Shown here one piece after another: positions 10,891 through 19,405 of a DNA stretch of 64,000 nt (its first letter is position 1; the number at the start of each line of letters is the position of its first letter). A program made the position numbers and the translations under genes. The notes under the pieces are model-generated. The model was not told where the DNA came from. It saw nothing but the letters and a program-made list of their open reading frames with translations, and did no database searches. The stretch is from Rhodoferax sp. OV413 (GTDB lineage: Bacteria > Pseudomonadota > Gammaproteobacteria > Burkholderiales > Burkholderiaceae_C), in contig NZ_FNJA01000002.1 of the NCBI RefSeq assembly GCF_900104385.1, positions 248,001-312,000 on the forward strand. Reading direction: 5' to 3'.

Positions 10891-11892
10891 CTAAGTTGGC
10901 AATTGCAACGTCTCCCATTGGTGTAGCAACGCGACCTGTCGGCGGAGTTGGTCGGTCGGTATTGTTTGGGAACCCCAGACCGGAACGCGTCCTGCGTACT
11001 CTCCCAGCAACCAGAATTGCCGTACCGCCATAAAGCGTGCGATGGCGGCAAGGTCGGCATCTGCGACCGGGCGTTTATCTCGGTAGGCGGAGATGTAATG
11101 CTTCCACCGCATTTCCACTTTATCGGAAGCCTTGCCGTCCGGTACGCGCGGATATAGGTTCCATGGGTAGACCGCCAGCTCATACGCCAGATAGCCTGGG
11201 CCTGCCTCGTCGAAATCGAAAAATACGGCTTGGCGTTGTCCTTCGGTGTTGGTCATGACGAAATTGTTCTGACCGTGTGCGTCGCCGTGGCACAGCACGC
11301 GGCTCAGTTCGCCCAGGGCGCGTATTTCATCGTGTAGCCGCAAGCCCAGCTTCTCGAATTGCGGGCGCAATTCGCCAGTCATGGACGGTGCGCGAAGCAG
11401 GCCCTCCAGCGGCCTCAGGAGAAGGTAGTCCAAGTCAAGCACATAGGCGCTCGCGGGCCCCTGGTAGCTTTCGCCCCCTTGGTGCAAGGCAGCCAATCCG
11501 TGCGCAAAGGCCTGGATGTCAGCTGCTGATTCACCCGTGAACTCGCCGTCCAGATATTCGAAGAGCATCAACGTTCGGGCGCCTTCCGGCAGCGGCACCT
11601 GTATGGCGACCTCGCCGGCCGCCGTTGTCACGCAACGAGAAACCTGGCAACCGACGCGGGCCCAATGCTCCAGTGCCGCAGCTTCGAACGACACGTTCGG
11701 GCCACCCCGTGGTCGTTCGGCAGAGATTCTTGCCACAACGCGCCGCCCGTTGGCAAAGCCCAGTCGATAGACCTGGTTGAAGCTTCGCCGCAGGAATTCA
11801 CTTTCGACTACCTCGCCGAGCCTATAGCGAGCCTGGACAAGGGCGGCGATGCTGCTTGCTGTTGGCGTTGATTGCGCGATTTCCAGTTGCAT
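10891..11892 (-). CDS. APH/choline-kinase-like phosphotransferase
   Basis: This 333-residue protein has the aminoglycoside phosphotransferase kinase fold. RRVVARISAE carries the ATP-binding region, VLCHGDAHGQNNFV is the Brenner catalytic motif (HxDxxxxN), and AVFFDFDEAGPGYLAYELA supplies the metal-binding Asp. The family phosphorylates small hydroxyl substrates such as homoserine, choline or aminoglycosides, or proteins; nothing here fixes the substrate. The frame opens upstream at 11937, but ATG 11892, following GGGGCAGT, is the likelier start because the extra 15 residues look non-homologous. It is transcribed in the same direction as the phosphatase gene 82 bases upstream. Confidence 0.78.
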   Translation of the reverse strand: MQLEIAQSTPTASSIAALVQARYRLGEVVESEFLRRSFNQVYRLGFANGRRVVARISAERPRGGPNVSFEAAALEHWARVGCQVSRCVTTAAGEVAIQVPLPEGARTLMLFEYLDGEFTGESAADIQAFAHGLAALHQGGESYQGPASAYVLDLDYLLLRPLEGLLRAPSMTGELRPQFEKLGLRLHDEIRALGELSRVLCHGDAHGQNNFVMTNTEGQRQAVFFDFDEAGPGYLAYELAVYPWNLYPRVPDGKASDKVEMRWKHYISAYRDKRPVADADLAAIARFMAVRQFWLLGEYAGRVPVWGSQTIPTDQLRRQVALLHQWETLQLPT

Positions 11893-11973
11893 ACTGCCCC
11901 GCAAGAAAAAGGACGCGATTATGGCGGGGCGACGCATCAGGCTCGAACGGCTGCTTCTGGCCGATACGCAAAC

Positions 11974-12297
11974 CTAGCGCAGATGCCCCGGCACCCGTTT
12001 CTCCAACAGCGCAACCAGCTCTGGCTGCATGAACTGGTAGTTGTCCGGTATGTCCAGACACACCACCTTCTTTCCGGCTAGGTGCCGCTTGAACCGCTGG
12101 GCCAGTTGCGTACGGTGCCGCTTTTCCATGACGCAGATGATGTCGGCCCACTCGATCTGGTCCGCGCTCAGCGGGCAGTCTGCGTCGGGCGCCAGACCGG
12201 CGGAATCCGTTTCTATACCGGGTGCGGCGGAGAAGACCTGCTCGGCGGTGGGGCTGCGCAATCTGTTGCGGCTGCAGATGAAGAGTACGCGTGGCAT
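11974..12297 (-). CDS. Low-molecular-weight protein tyrosine phosphatase-like protein
   Basis: This 107-residue protein begins MPRVLFICSRNRLRSPTAEQ. Cys8-x5-Arg14-Ser15 is the phosphatase P-loop, placed at the N-terminus as in the low-molecular-weight PTP and arsenate reductase fold. It is shorter than the usual 140-160 residues, and the usual DPxG general-acid motif is not evident (CLDIPDNYQFM occupies that area). It belongs to a compact variant family found in many proteobacteria; catalytic activity is uncertain. It sits downstream of the strong terminator at 12325-12371 and so is a separate transcription unit from uraD and the Bug gene. Confidence 0.8.
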   Translation of the reverse strand: MPRVLFICSRNRLRSPTAEQVFSAAPGIETDSAGLAPDADCPLSADQIEWADIICVMEKRHRTQLAQRFKRHLAGKKVVCLDIPDNYQFMQPELVALLEKRVPGHLR

Positions 12298-12324
12298 GGC
12301 GGGAGCTATATCCAGGGTTTAAAC

Positions 12325-12371
12325 AAAAAGAGCTGCCAGCGCAGATGGTACCTGCGCTGGCAGCTCTTTTT
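12325..12371. terminator. Bidirectional intrinsic terminator built from the dispersed palindrome
   Basis: Perfect 15-base arms, GAGCTGCCAGCGCAG (12330-12344) and CTGCGCTGGCAGCTC (12352-12366), are separated by 7 bases, with five A before and five T after. On either strand this gives a GC-rich hairpin followed by a U-run. It ends the minus-strand uraD / Bug unit. The arm sequence belongs to the repeat family also found at 15055-15100 and, degraded, inside the efflux genes. Confidence 0.85.
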
Positions 12372-12424
12372 GCTATAGCAACTGGGTTTGCGGTGCTGGC
12401 TACGGTGTTCTGACTTTGCTACCC

Positions 12425-13405
12425 CTATTGCGGCACAAGCCCCGAAGCCTTCACCAGTTCGGCATGCAGCGCGATCTCCTGGGCGATGGTTTGCTGGAAT
12501 TGCTCGGGGGTGGTGGGTGCCTGGTCCATGCCGATCTCGTAGAGTTGTTTCTTCACGTCCTCGCTTTGCAGGATGGCGTGCACCTGGCGGTTCAGCTGGT
12601 CCACGAGGGGGCGGGGCGTGCCCGCCGGAGCCAGTAGGCCTATCCAGGTCTGCATGACCATGTTCGGGATGCCTGCTTCGCGCATCGTGGGCACGTCGGC
12701 GATCAGCGCCGAGCGCTTGTCGCTCATCAGCGCCAGCGCCGTCAGCTTGCCGGACTTGAGGTAGGGCAGCGCCTCTGGCAGGGGCGCGAACAGCAGGTCC
12801 ACGTTGCCACCCAGCAGGTCGGTGATGGCCAGTGCGCCCCCTTTGTAGGGTATGTGGGTCATGCGCACCTGTGCCCGCGTTTCGAACATCAACGCGGCCA
12901 GGTGTTGCGGGCTGCCGTCGCCCGAGCTGGCGTAGTTCAGACCACCGGGCTTGGCCTTGGCTGCGGCGAGAAGCGCCCCAGCGCTGGGGAACTTCTGCTT
13001 GTCATTGACCACCAGCACCATGGACTGGTTGGCCAGCTTGGTGATGGGTGCGAAATCCGTCTGCGGGTCGTAAGGCAGCTCTTTGAAGATGCTCTTGTTG
13101 GTGGTCAGGAACGAGGCGGGTGAAGCCATCAGCGTGTAGCCGTCCGGCGCGGCCTTGGCCACCACCGGCAGGCCGATGCGGCCGGAGGCTCCGGCCCGGT
13201 TGTCCACCACGAAGGGCTGGCCGGTGACAGCGGCCAGCTTCTGGCCGATCAGGCGCGCAATGATGTCCACTCCGCCGCCGGCAGGCAGCGCTACCAGCAG
13301 TTTCACCGGGTGGTCGGGATAGCTGCCCTGGGCGCTGGCGGGCATGGCCGCGGCCAGCAGGCCCAGCGCGCACGCCAGGAGGGAAATTTTGCGTCGAGTG
13401 TGCAT
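12425..13405 (-). CDS. Bug-family tripartite tricarboxylate transporter receptor
   Basis: This 326-residue periplasmic binding protein has a signal peptide (MHTRRKISLLACALGLLAAA then MPASAQ). YPDHPVKLLVALPAGGGVDI followed by IARLIGQKL is the hallmark N-terminus of the Bug/TctC family, and VDNRAGASGRIG and FAPITKLANQS also match. These receptors capture carboxylates and similar small acids; most in Burkholderiales are orphans without linked tctAB genes, as here. It follows uraD by 20 bases in the same transcription unit, so a ureide or related nitrogen compound is a reasonable ligand guess. That is context inference only. Confidence 0.93.
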   Translation of the reverse strand: MHTRRKISLLACALGLLAAAMPASAQGSYPDHPVKLLVALPAGGGVDIIARLIGQKLAAVTGQPFVVDNRAGASGRIGLPVVAKAAPDGYTLMASPASFLTTNKSIFKELPYDPQTDFAPITKLANQSMVLVVNDKQKFPSAGALLAAAKAKPGGLNYASSGDGSPQHLAALMFETRAQVRMTHIPYKGGALAITDLLGGNVDLLFAPLPEALPYLKSGKLTALALMSDKRSALIADVPTMREAGIPNMVMQTWIGLLAPAGTPRPLVDQLNRQVHAILQSEDVKKQLYEIGMDQAPTTPEQFQQTIAQEIALHAELVKASGLVPQ

Positions 13406-13425
13406 GGATAACTCCGGTGGGTAGG

Positions 13426-13983
13426 TCAAGAAGGAATGGATTCGCCGTGGCAGGCAACATGGGAAACATCAGGCACCAGGTGGTCCAGCCGCAGGCGGGT
13501 GATGGCGGCGATTTCGCCGAGTGTGGTGACCAGCTCGGTGGTGCGGTCGTGCGCCAGGCGCTGCTCGAAGGCTTGCAGGGCCGATTCCCGCGTGTGGCGG
13601 CGGATGCACAGGATGAACGGGAAGCCGAAGCGCGCCCGGTAGGCCCGGTTGAGCGCGCTCCAGCGCTCGGCATCAACGGTGTCCAGCCGCGCCAGCGAAA
13701 GCGTGCCCTGCTCTGCAATCGACGCGTCGGTCATCAAACCCCGGCGAGCGTCGTCACCGGCCAGCTCCGGGTGTCCGGCATAGAAGGCGACGCGTGCGGG
13801 CTCGTCCAGAGCGGCCACCACATCCACCATTGCCGCGTGCAAGGCATCGACTGTCGCAAAAGGGCGCTGGTCGATGACGCCGTGTGCCACCCAGGGCGCA
13901 TGCTCCCAGATGTCGGCCAGGGTGGCGCAAAAGACTTCGGGCGCGCAGGTGTTGAGGTGTTGCAGGGTAGATCGTGTGGTCAT
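13426..13983 (-). CDS. uraD: 2-oxo-4-hydroxy-4-carboxy-5-ureidoimidazoline (OHCU) decarboxylase
   Basis: This 185-residue enzyme catalyses the last step of urate oxidation, giving S-allantoin from OHCU. FYAGHPELAGDDA contains the catalytic His71 and the HPELAG signature, and FGFPFILCIRRHTRESAL is the second conserved block with the substrate-binding arginines. The length is normal. ATG 13983 is used; the frame opens 27 bases upstream but the extra residues add nothing recognisable. It is divergent from a LysR gene and leads the Bug receptor gene. No other urate-pathway enzymes are in the window. Confidence 0.92.
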   Translation of the reverse strand: MTTRSTLQHLNTCAPEVFCATLADIWEHAPWVAHGVIDQRPFATVDALHAAMVDVVAALDEPARVAFYAGHPELAGDDARRGLMTDASIAEQGTLSLARLDTVDAERWSALNRAYRARFGFPFILCIRRHTRESALQAFEQRLAHDRTTELVTTLGEIAAITRLRLDHLVPDVSHVACHGESIPS

Positions 13984-14086
13984 GAAACGGATCTTAGGGA
14001 GGCAAATCATTGCCGTCCATCACCATTTTTGCAGTGCTGCATACGCATAATTAGTACACTCTGCCTGCACTTCTCCTGACCCATCC

Positions 14087-15052
14087 ATGCGCCATTCCCT
14101 CGTTCCCGCCGCACTGCGCTACGCCGACCAGGTCGCGCGCTCGGGCTCCATCCAGAAGGCCGCGCGCGAACTCCACGTGGCGGCTTCGGCCATCAACCGG
14201 CAGATCCTGCAGCTGGAGGAAGAGCTCGGCGTGCCCTTGTTCGAGCGGCTGCCGCGCGGCATGCGTTTGACGGCCTCGGGCGACGCACTCATCACGCTGG
14301 CGCGCCACTGGCTGCAGGACGAGCGTGGGGTGGTCGCCGAGATCCGGCGCCTGCAGGGCGTGCACCAGGGCCATGTGTCGCTGGTGGCCATGGACAGCCA
14401 TGCCACCAGCGTCATGCCGGCCCTGGTGCGGGATCTGGGTGCGCAGCATCCGCTGGTCAGCCTGTCCATCGCGCTGGCCACCCCTGACGATGCCGAGGCT
14501 GCACTGCTGACCGGCCAGGCCGACCTGGCCGCCATCTTCAACCTGAAACCGCGCCGGGAACTGCTGGTGCTCTGGAAGAGCGCGCTGCCGCTGGGCTGCG
14601 TGGTGGCACCCGGCCACCCGCTGGCGCAGCGCGAGACGGTGAGTTTCCAGGAGGCCATGGCCCACCCGGTTGCGCTGCAGAGCAAGGCGCTGACGATACG
14701 GCGTTATCTCGAGGCGCAATACAGCTGGCTGTTCAAGGAACCGCGCCGCTATACCGAGACCAACTCGCTGCAGCTGGTCAAGCAGTTGGCGCTGGGCGGC
14801 AACCATGTGGTGTTCACGTCCGAGCTGGACGTGGCGTCGGAGCTGGCCACCGGACAGCTGGTCTTCATCCCCATCCGGGACCGGGGGGCCGAACCCCAGG
14901 AGATCAGCGTGGCCGTGGATGCCACCAAGCCGCCCGGCCCGATCGTGAAGCTGGTGTCCGAGCGGCTCATCCAAGCGCTGCAGGACTGCCTTGCAGCGGC
15001 ACGTGCACAAGGCGCGCGCGCAGTCATGGCAGAAGCTGTATCCAAGGCTTAG
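14087..15052 (+). CDS. LysR-family transcriptional regulator
   Basis: This 321-residue protein has an N-terminal DNA-binding domain (LRYADQVARSGSIQKAAREL followed by HVAASAINRQILQLEEELG) and a periplasmic-binding-like C-terminal domain with VSLVAMDSHATSVMPALV. It is divergent from uraD across 103 bases and is its likely regulator, possibly sensing a purine-derived ligand. It ends immediately before a palindromic repeat that serves as its terminator. Confidence 0.92.
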   Translation: MRHSLVPAALRYADQVARSGSIQKAARELHVAASAINRQILQLEEELGVPLFERLPRGMRLTASGDALITLARHWLQDERGVVAEIRRLQGVHQGHVSLVAMDSHATSVMPALVRDLGAQHPLVSLSIALATPDDAEAALLTGQADLAAIFNLKPRRELLVLWKSALPLGCVVAPGHPLAQRETVSFQEAMAHPVALQSKALTIRRYLEAQYSWLFKEPRRYTETNSLQLVKQLALGGNHVVFTSELDVASELATGQLVFIPIRDRGAEPQEISVAVDATKPPGPIVKLVSERLIQALQDCLAAARAQGARAVMAEAVSKA

Positions 15053-15054
15053 AC

Positions 15055-15100
15055 AAAAAAGGCTGCTAGCGTATATTCCATCAGCGCTAGCAGCTCTTAT
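15055..15100. repeat. Dispersed palindromic repeat acting as terminator between convergent genes
   Basis: Perfect 10-base arms GCTGCTAGCG (15062-15071) and CGCTAGCAGC (15085-15094) are flanked on the left by a six-A run and on the right by a short T-rich stretch. The element lies exactly between the LysR stop and the stop of the convergent RND pump. The repeat continues into the pump's last codons (TAGCGCTTTGG region). It is the same family as 12325-12371. Confidence 0.75.
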
Positions 15101-18100
15101 TACGATAGCGCTTTGGTCTGCGATTCCGGCAACAACTGCGCGGGTGCTGGGGTCGGTTTCCCCCGCAGCTTTGCACCCATGCGCCGGAACCAGTGCTCCA
15201 GGTCGTCGATATAGGTAAACACCGCCGGCACCACCAGCAAACTCAGCACCGTGGAGGTGATCAAACCGCCAATCACCGCCACCGACATAGGGCTGCGGAA
15301 GCTGCTGTCGGCCGCGCCCCAGCCCAGCGCAATCGGCAGCATGCCGGCGCCCATGGCCAAGGTGGTCATGACGATGGGGCGGGCGCGCTTGTGGCAGGCG
15401 TCTAGCAGGGCTTCGACCCGGGTCATGCCGTGGTCGCGGCGCGCCACGATGGCGTATTCGACCAGCAGGATGGAGTTCTTGGTGGCGATGCCCATCAGCA
15501 TGATCAGGCCGATCAGCGAGGGCATGGAGAAGCTCTTTTGCGCGATCAGCAGGCCGACGAAGGCGCCGCCCAGCGACAGCGGCAGCGCGCACAGGATGGT
15601 GACAGGGTGCAGGAAGTCCTTGAACAGCAGCACCAGCACGATGTAGATGCACAGCACGCCGGTCAGCATGGCCAGGCCGAAGCTGGCGAACAGCTCGCCC
15701 ATTACCTCGGCATCGCCGATTTCCACCACCTTCACGCCGGGCGGCAGCTGCTGGATGGCGGGCAGCTTTTGCACCAGGGCGGTCACGTCGCCCAGCGGCA
15801 GGCCGGACAGCTCGATTTCGAAGTTCACGTTGCGCGATCGGTCGTAGCGGCTGATCACGGCTGGGCCGCCATTGGTCTCCAGAGTCGCCACCTGGCCCAG
15901 CATCACCGGGCCCTTGCTGCCGGGTACGGCCAGGCGCTCCAGCACGCCCAGGTCCTTGCGCGCGCTGTCGTCGAGCTTGACCACGATGGGCACCTGGCGC
16001 TGCGACAGGTTGAGCTTGGGCAGCGACACATCGAAGTCGCCCACGGTGGCGATGCGCAGGGTTTCGCCGATGGCGTTGCTGGTCACGCCCAGGTCGGCGG
16101 CCTTGGCGAAGTCGGGCCGCACCGCGATCTCCGGGCGGATCAGGCTGGCGGTAGACGCCACGCTGCCCAGGCCGGGGATGGTGCGCAAATCCTTCTCTAC
16201 CGCCAGCGCGGCGGCCTGCAGGGCCACCGGGTCTTCGCCGGTCAGCACCAGGATGTATTTCTCGCCCGAGCCACCCAGGCCGACCTTGCTGCGCACGCCA
16301 GGCAGGGCTTCGAGCGCGGCGCGGATATTGTTTTCAATGCCCTGCTTGCGCGGCCGTTCGCCGCGGTCGCTGAGCAGAATCGTCAGCGTGGCCTTGCGCG
16401 CCTCGGATGCGCCGGCCGGGGCAAACGGGTCGCCGCCTGCACTGCCGCCGCCGATGGTGGTGTAGATGCTCTTCACATGCTCCACCTTGGCGATCAGGCT
16501 GCGCGCCTGCTCGGCCGACACGCTGGTCTGGGCCAGCGTAGAGCCGGGCGGCAGTTCGATGTAGACCTGGGTTTGCGAGTTGTCGTCTGGCGGGATGAAG
16601 CCGGTGGGCAGCAGCGGAATCAGCGCGATCGAGCCGAAGAAGAACAGTGTGGCGCCCACCATGGTCAGCACCCGGTGCTTCAGGCACCAGGTGGCCCAGC
16701 GCATGTAGATGCGCATCCAGCCGGCTTCCTTCTCGGCGCCGACCAGGGGCTTGAGGATGTAGGCCGCCATCATCGGCGTCAGCACCCGCGCCACGATCAG
16801 CGATGCCACCACCGCCAGCGCCGCGGTCCAGCCGAACTGCTTGAAGAACTTGCCGGCAATCCCGCTCATGAAGGCGGTCGGCAAAAACACCGCCACCAGG
16901 GTGAAGGTGGTGGCAATCACCGCCAGGCCGATCTCGTCTGCCGCCTCCATCGCCGCCTGGTAGGGCGTCTTGCCCATGCGCAAGTGGCGCACGATGTTTT
17001 CCACCTCGACGATGGCGTCGTCGACCAGAATCCCGACCACCAGCGACAGCGCCAGCAAGGTGATCACGTTGACCGAAAAGCCCAGCCAATACATGCCGAT
17101 GAAGGCCGGAATCACCGACAGCGGCAGTGCCACCGCTGACACAAAAGTCGCGCGCCAATCGCGCAGGAACAGCCACACCACCACCACTGCCAGGATCGCG
17201 CCCTCGTACAGCAGGTGCATGGAACCGGTGTATTCCTCTTCCACCGGCGCCACGAAGTTGAAGGACTCGGTGAGCTCCATGTCGGGGTATTGCAGCTTCA
17301 TCTCGGCCAGCGCTTTTTGCACCGCCGTGCCCACCGCCACTTCGCTTTCGCCGCGGCTGCGGGAGACCTCGAAGCCGACCACCGGCTGGCCGTTCAGCAG
17401 GGCTGCGGAGCGCTGCTCGGCGGTGGTGTCGCTGACCGTTGCCACCTGGTCCAGCCGGATGCGCCGGCCGTCGCTCAGCGCCAGTTGCAGCTGGCCTAGC
17501 TCTTGGGCGGTTTGCACCGTGGCCAGGGTGCGCACCGGTTGTTCGCCGCTGCCTATGTCGGTGCGGCCACCGGCGCTGTCCAGCTGCACCTGGCGCAGCT
17601 GGCGGGAGATGTCGGCAGCGGTCGCGCCCAGGGCCTGCAGTTTCAGCGGGTCCAGCGCCACCTGTACTTCGCGCGTCACGCCGCCGACGCGGGTCACCGC
17701 GCCCACGCCGCGCACTGCCAGCAGCTTGCGCGTCACGTCGTTGTCGACAAACCAGGACAGGGCTTCGATGTCCAGCTTGGCGGACCGGATGGTGAAGGCC
17801 AGCACCGGCTGGGCCGCCATGTCCATCTTGTTGACGATGGGGTCGCGCACGTCCGCCGGCAGGTCGCTGCGGACCCGGGCCACGGCGGAGCGCACATCGT
17901 CCACCGCTTCCTGCACGGCTTTTTCAAGCCGGAACTCGGCCGTCACCGTGACGCTGCCGTCCTGCACCGAGGTGTAGATGTGCTTCAGGCCTTGCACCGT
18001 GGCAATCGAGTTCTCCAGCTTGCGCGCGACCTCGGTTTCCAGCTGGGCCGGCGCCGCGCCGGGCAGGCTGGCGGTGACGATGACCGTGGGCAGGTCGATG

Positions 18101-18216
18101 TCGGGGAAGTTCTGCACCTTCATGGCGTTGAAGGACAGCAGACCGGCAAAGGTCAGCAGCACAAACAGCATGACGGCCGGTATCGGGTTCTTGATGGACC
18201 AGGCGGAGACATTCAT
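15100..18216 (-). CDS. RND-family multidrug efflux pump, inner-membrane subunit
   Basis: This 1038-residue protein is the normal length for a hydrophobe/amphiphile efflux RND pump and has twelve membrane helices in two halves around large periplasmic loops. GILVDDAIVEVENIVRHLRM in the first half carries the proton-relay aspartates of helix 4; GIATKNSILLVEYAIVARRD is the matching second-half motif. The N-terminus (NPIPAVMLFVLLTFAGLLSF) is typical. It is the last gene of the outer-membrane factor, adaptor, pump operon, 11 bases after the adaptor. It closely resembles the MdtB/AcrB-like group; the drug spectrum cannot be predicted. No intact local regulator is present. Confidence 0.95.
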   Translation of the reverse strand: MNVSAWSIKNPIPAVMLFVLLTFAGLLSFNAMKVQNFPDIDLPTVIVTASLPGAAPAQLETEVARKLENSIATVQGLKHIYTSVQDGSVTVTAEFRLEKAVQEAVDDVRSAVARVRSDLPADVRDPIVNKMDMAAQPVLAFTIRSAKLDIEALSWFVDNDVTRKLLAVRGVGAVTRVGGVTREVQVALDPLKLQALGATAADISRQLRQVQLDSAGGRTDIGSGEQPVRTLATVQTAQELGQLQLALSDGRRIRLDQVATVSDTTAEQRSAALLNGQPVVGFEVSRSRGESEVAVGTAVQKALAEMKLQYPDMELTESFNFVAPVEEEYTGSMHLLYEGAILAVVVVWLFLRDWRATFVSAVALPLSVIPAFIGMYWLGFSVNVITLLALSLVVGILVDDAIVEVENIVRHLRMGKTPYQAAMEAADEIGLAVIATTFTLVAVFLPTAFMSGIAGKFFKQFGWTAALAVVASLIVARVLTPMMAAYILKPLVGAEKEAGWMRIYMRWATWCLKHRVLTMVGATLFFFGSIALIPLLPTGFIPPDDNSQTQVYIELPPGSTLAQTSVSAEQARSLIAKVEHVKSIYTTIGGGSAGGDPFAPAGASEARKATLTILLSDRGERPRKQGIENNIRAALEALPGVRSKVGLGGSGEKYILVLTGEDPVALQAAALAVEKDLRTIPGLGSVASTASLIRPEIAVRPDFAKAADLGVTSNAIGETLRIATVGDFDVSLPKLNLSQRQVPIVVKLDDSARKDLGVLERLAVPGSKGPVMLGQVATLETNGGPAVISRYDRSRNVNFEIELSGLPLGDVTALVQKLPAIQQLPPGVKVVEIGDAEVMGELFASFGLAMLTGVLCIYIVLVLLFKDFLHPVTILCALPLSLGGAFVGLLIAQKSFSMPSLIGLIMLMGIATKNSILLVEYAIVARRDHGMTRVEALLDACHKRARPIVMTTLAMGAGMLPIALGWGAADSSFRSPMSVAVIGGLITSTVLSLLVVPAVFTYIDDLEHWFRRMGAKLRGKPTPAPAQLLPESQTKALS

Positions 18217-18227
18217 CTGGATGCTCC

Positions 18228-18282
18228 TTATTTACTAGCTGCTTGCGCAGGCTTTACCTGCGCTGGAGCCGTATTTGGCTTG
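18228..18282. repeat. Dispersed palindromic repeat absorbed into the adaptor gene's 3' end
   Basis: TTTACTAGCTGCTTGCGCAG is followed by CTTTACCTGCGCTGGAGCC and a TATTTGGCTTGG tail. The inner arms TGCGCAGG and CCTGCGC pair. It lies wholly inside coding sequence and specifies the C-terminal 17 or so residues plus the stop codon. Confidence 0.6.
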
Positions 18283-19385
18283 GAAGCTTCAACAACCCGC
18301 ACCAGATCGCCGTCGTTCAGGAAGCCCGCGCCGCTGGCCACCAGCAGCGCATTCGCGTCCAGCCCGCTGGTGATCTCCAGCCGGTCGCCGATCTGCCGCC
18401 CGGTCTGCACCTTGACCCGGGCCACGCGCTTGTCGGCGCCCACGCGGTAGACGTAGCTGAAGGCGTCGCGCACCACCACGGCGGTTTGCGGTACGGTCAG
18501 CGCGGCGCTCTGGCCCAACTCAAACGCGCCCTTGGCGAACATGCCGGGTTTCAGCAGATTGCTTTGCAGGTCCACATACACCAGGCCCATGCGGGTTTGC
18601 GGGTCGACTGTGGGCGCCACCATGCGCACCTTGCCTTTGACCGGCGTGCCGTTGGCGGTGTTGACCAGGGCTTGGGTGCCGACCTTGATGCGCTCCAGCT
18701 CGGCGGCGGTGACTTCGGCGCGCCATTCCAGTCGGCCCTGCCGCACCATGCGGAACAGCTCGGTGCCGCTGGCCAGCACCGCGCCCACGGTGGCGCTGCG
18801 GGCGCTGATGGTGCCGCTGTCGGGCGCCAGCACCTGGGTGTGCTTCAGGCGCTGCTGCTGCACTACCAGCGTGGCCTTGGCGGCCTCGACGCGGGCCTTG
18901 GCCACCTGTTCGGTGGTCAGGTACTGGTTGATCTGCTGCTCGCTCAAGGCGCCGGTGGTTTGCAGGGTGCGGGCGCGGCTGGCGTTGCCGGCGGCGTCCA
19001 GCGCATTGGCTTCGGCTTCCAGCAGATTGGCCTTGGCCTGGGCCACGTCGGCCTGCACGCTGTCGGCTGCAAAGGTGGCCAGCACCTGGCCGGCGCGCAC
19101 CACGTCGCCCACATTGGCGCGCACTTCCAGCAGGCGCAGGCCATTGGCCTCGCTGCCGATGCTGGCCTCTTGCCAGGCGGCGACATTGCCGTTGGCGCTG
19201 AGCTGCACCGTCCACGGGCTTTGCTGCGGCTGCACGGTGGTGACGGTCAGCGCCGCCTTGGGCTGGGCGGCCTTGTCTTCGCCGGCTGCCTGCGTATATG
19301 TGGCAAACAGGCCGCCAGCGCAGGTGATGATTGCTAGAGCAGCTGCGAAAACAATAGCGTTGGGTTTGAAGGCGATGGGTGTCAT
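18228..19385 (-). CDS. RND efflux periplasmic adaptor (membrane fusion protein)
   Basis: This 385-residue adaptor of the HlyD/AcrA type has a hydrophobic N-terminal segment (residues 9-33), a lipoyl half-motif (ANGNVAAWQEASIGSEANG), a central alpha-hairpin (about residues 110-170) and beta-barrel domains (GTISARSATVGAVLASGTEL, GQSAALTVPQTAVVVRDAF). It joins the inner pump to the outer-membrane channel. The last residues (SKPNTAPAQVKPAQAASK) are encoded by a copy of the dispersed palindromic repeat, and the signal-region codons near 19325-19365 also resemble it, so both ends of the gene seem to have absorbed repeat sequence. Confidence 0.93.
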   Translation of the reverse strand: MTPIAFKPNAIVFAAALAIITCAGGLFATYTQAAGEDKAAQPKAALTVTTVQPQQSPWTVQLSANGNVAAWQEASIGSEANGLRLLEVRANVGDVVRAGQVLATFAADSVQADVAQAKANLLEAEANALDAAGNASRARTLQTTGALSEQQINQYLTTEQVAKARVEAAKATLVVQQQRLKHTQVLAPDSGTISARSATVGAVLASGTELFRMVRQGRLEWRAEVTAAELERIKVGTQALVNTANGTPVKGKVRMVAPTVDPQTRMGLVYVDLQSNLLKPGMFAKGAFELGQSAALTVPQTAVVVRDAFSYVYRVGADKRVARVKVQTGRQIGDRLEITSGLDANALLVASGAGFLNDGDLVRVVEASKPNTAPAQVKPAQAASK

Positions 19386-19405
19386 GCGGAGTGTCCGTTA
19401 AATGT

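Noticed and set aside
15430-17139. Plus-strand frame of 569 codons opposite the RND pump
   Set aside because: Gln/His/Ala/Gly-rich shadow of a conserved pump gene.
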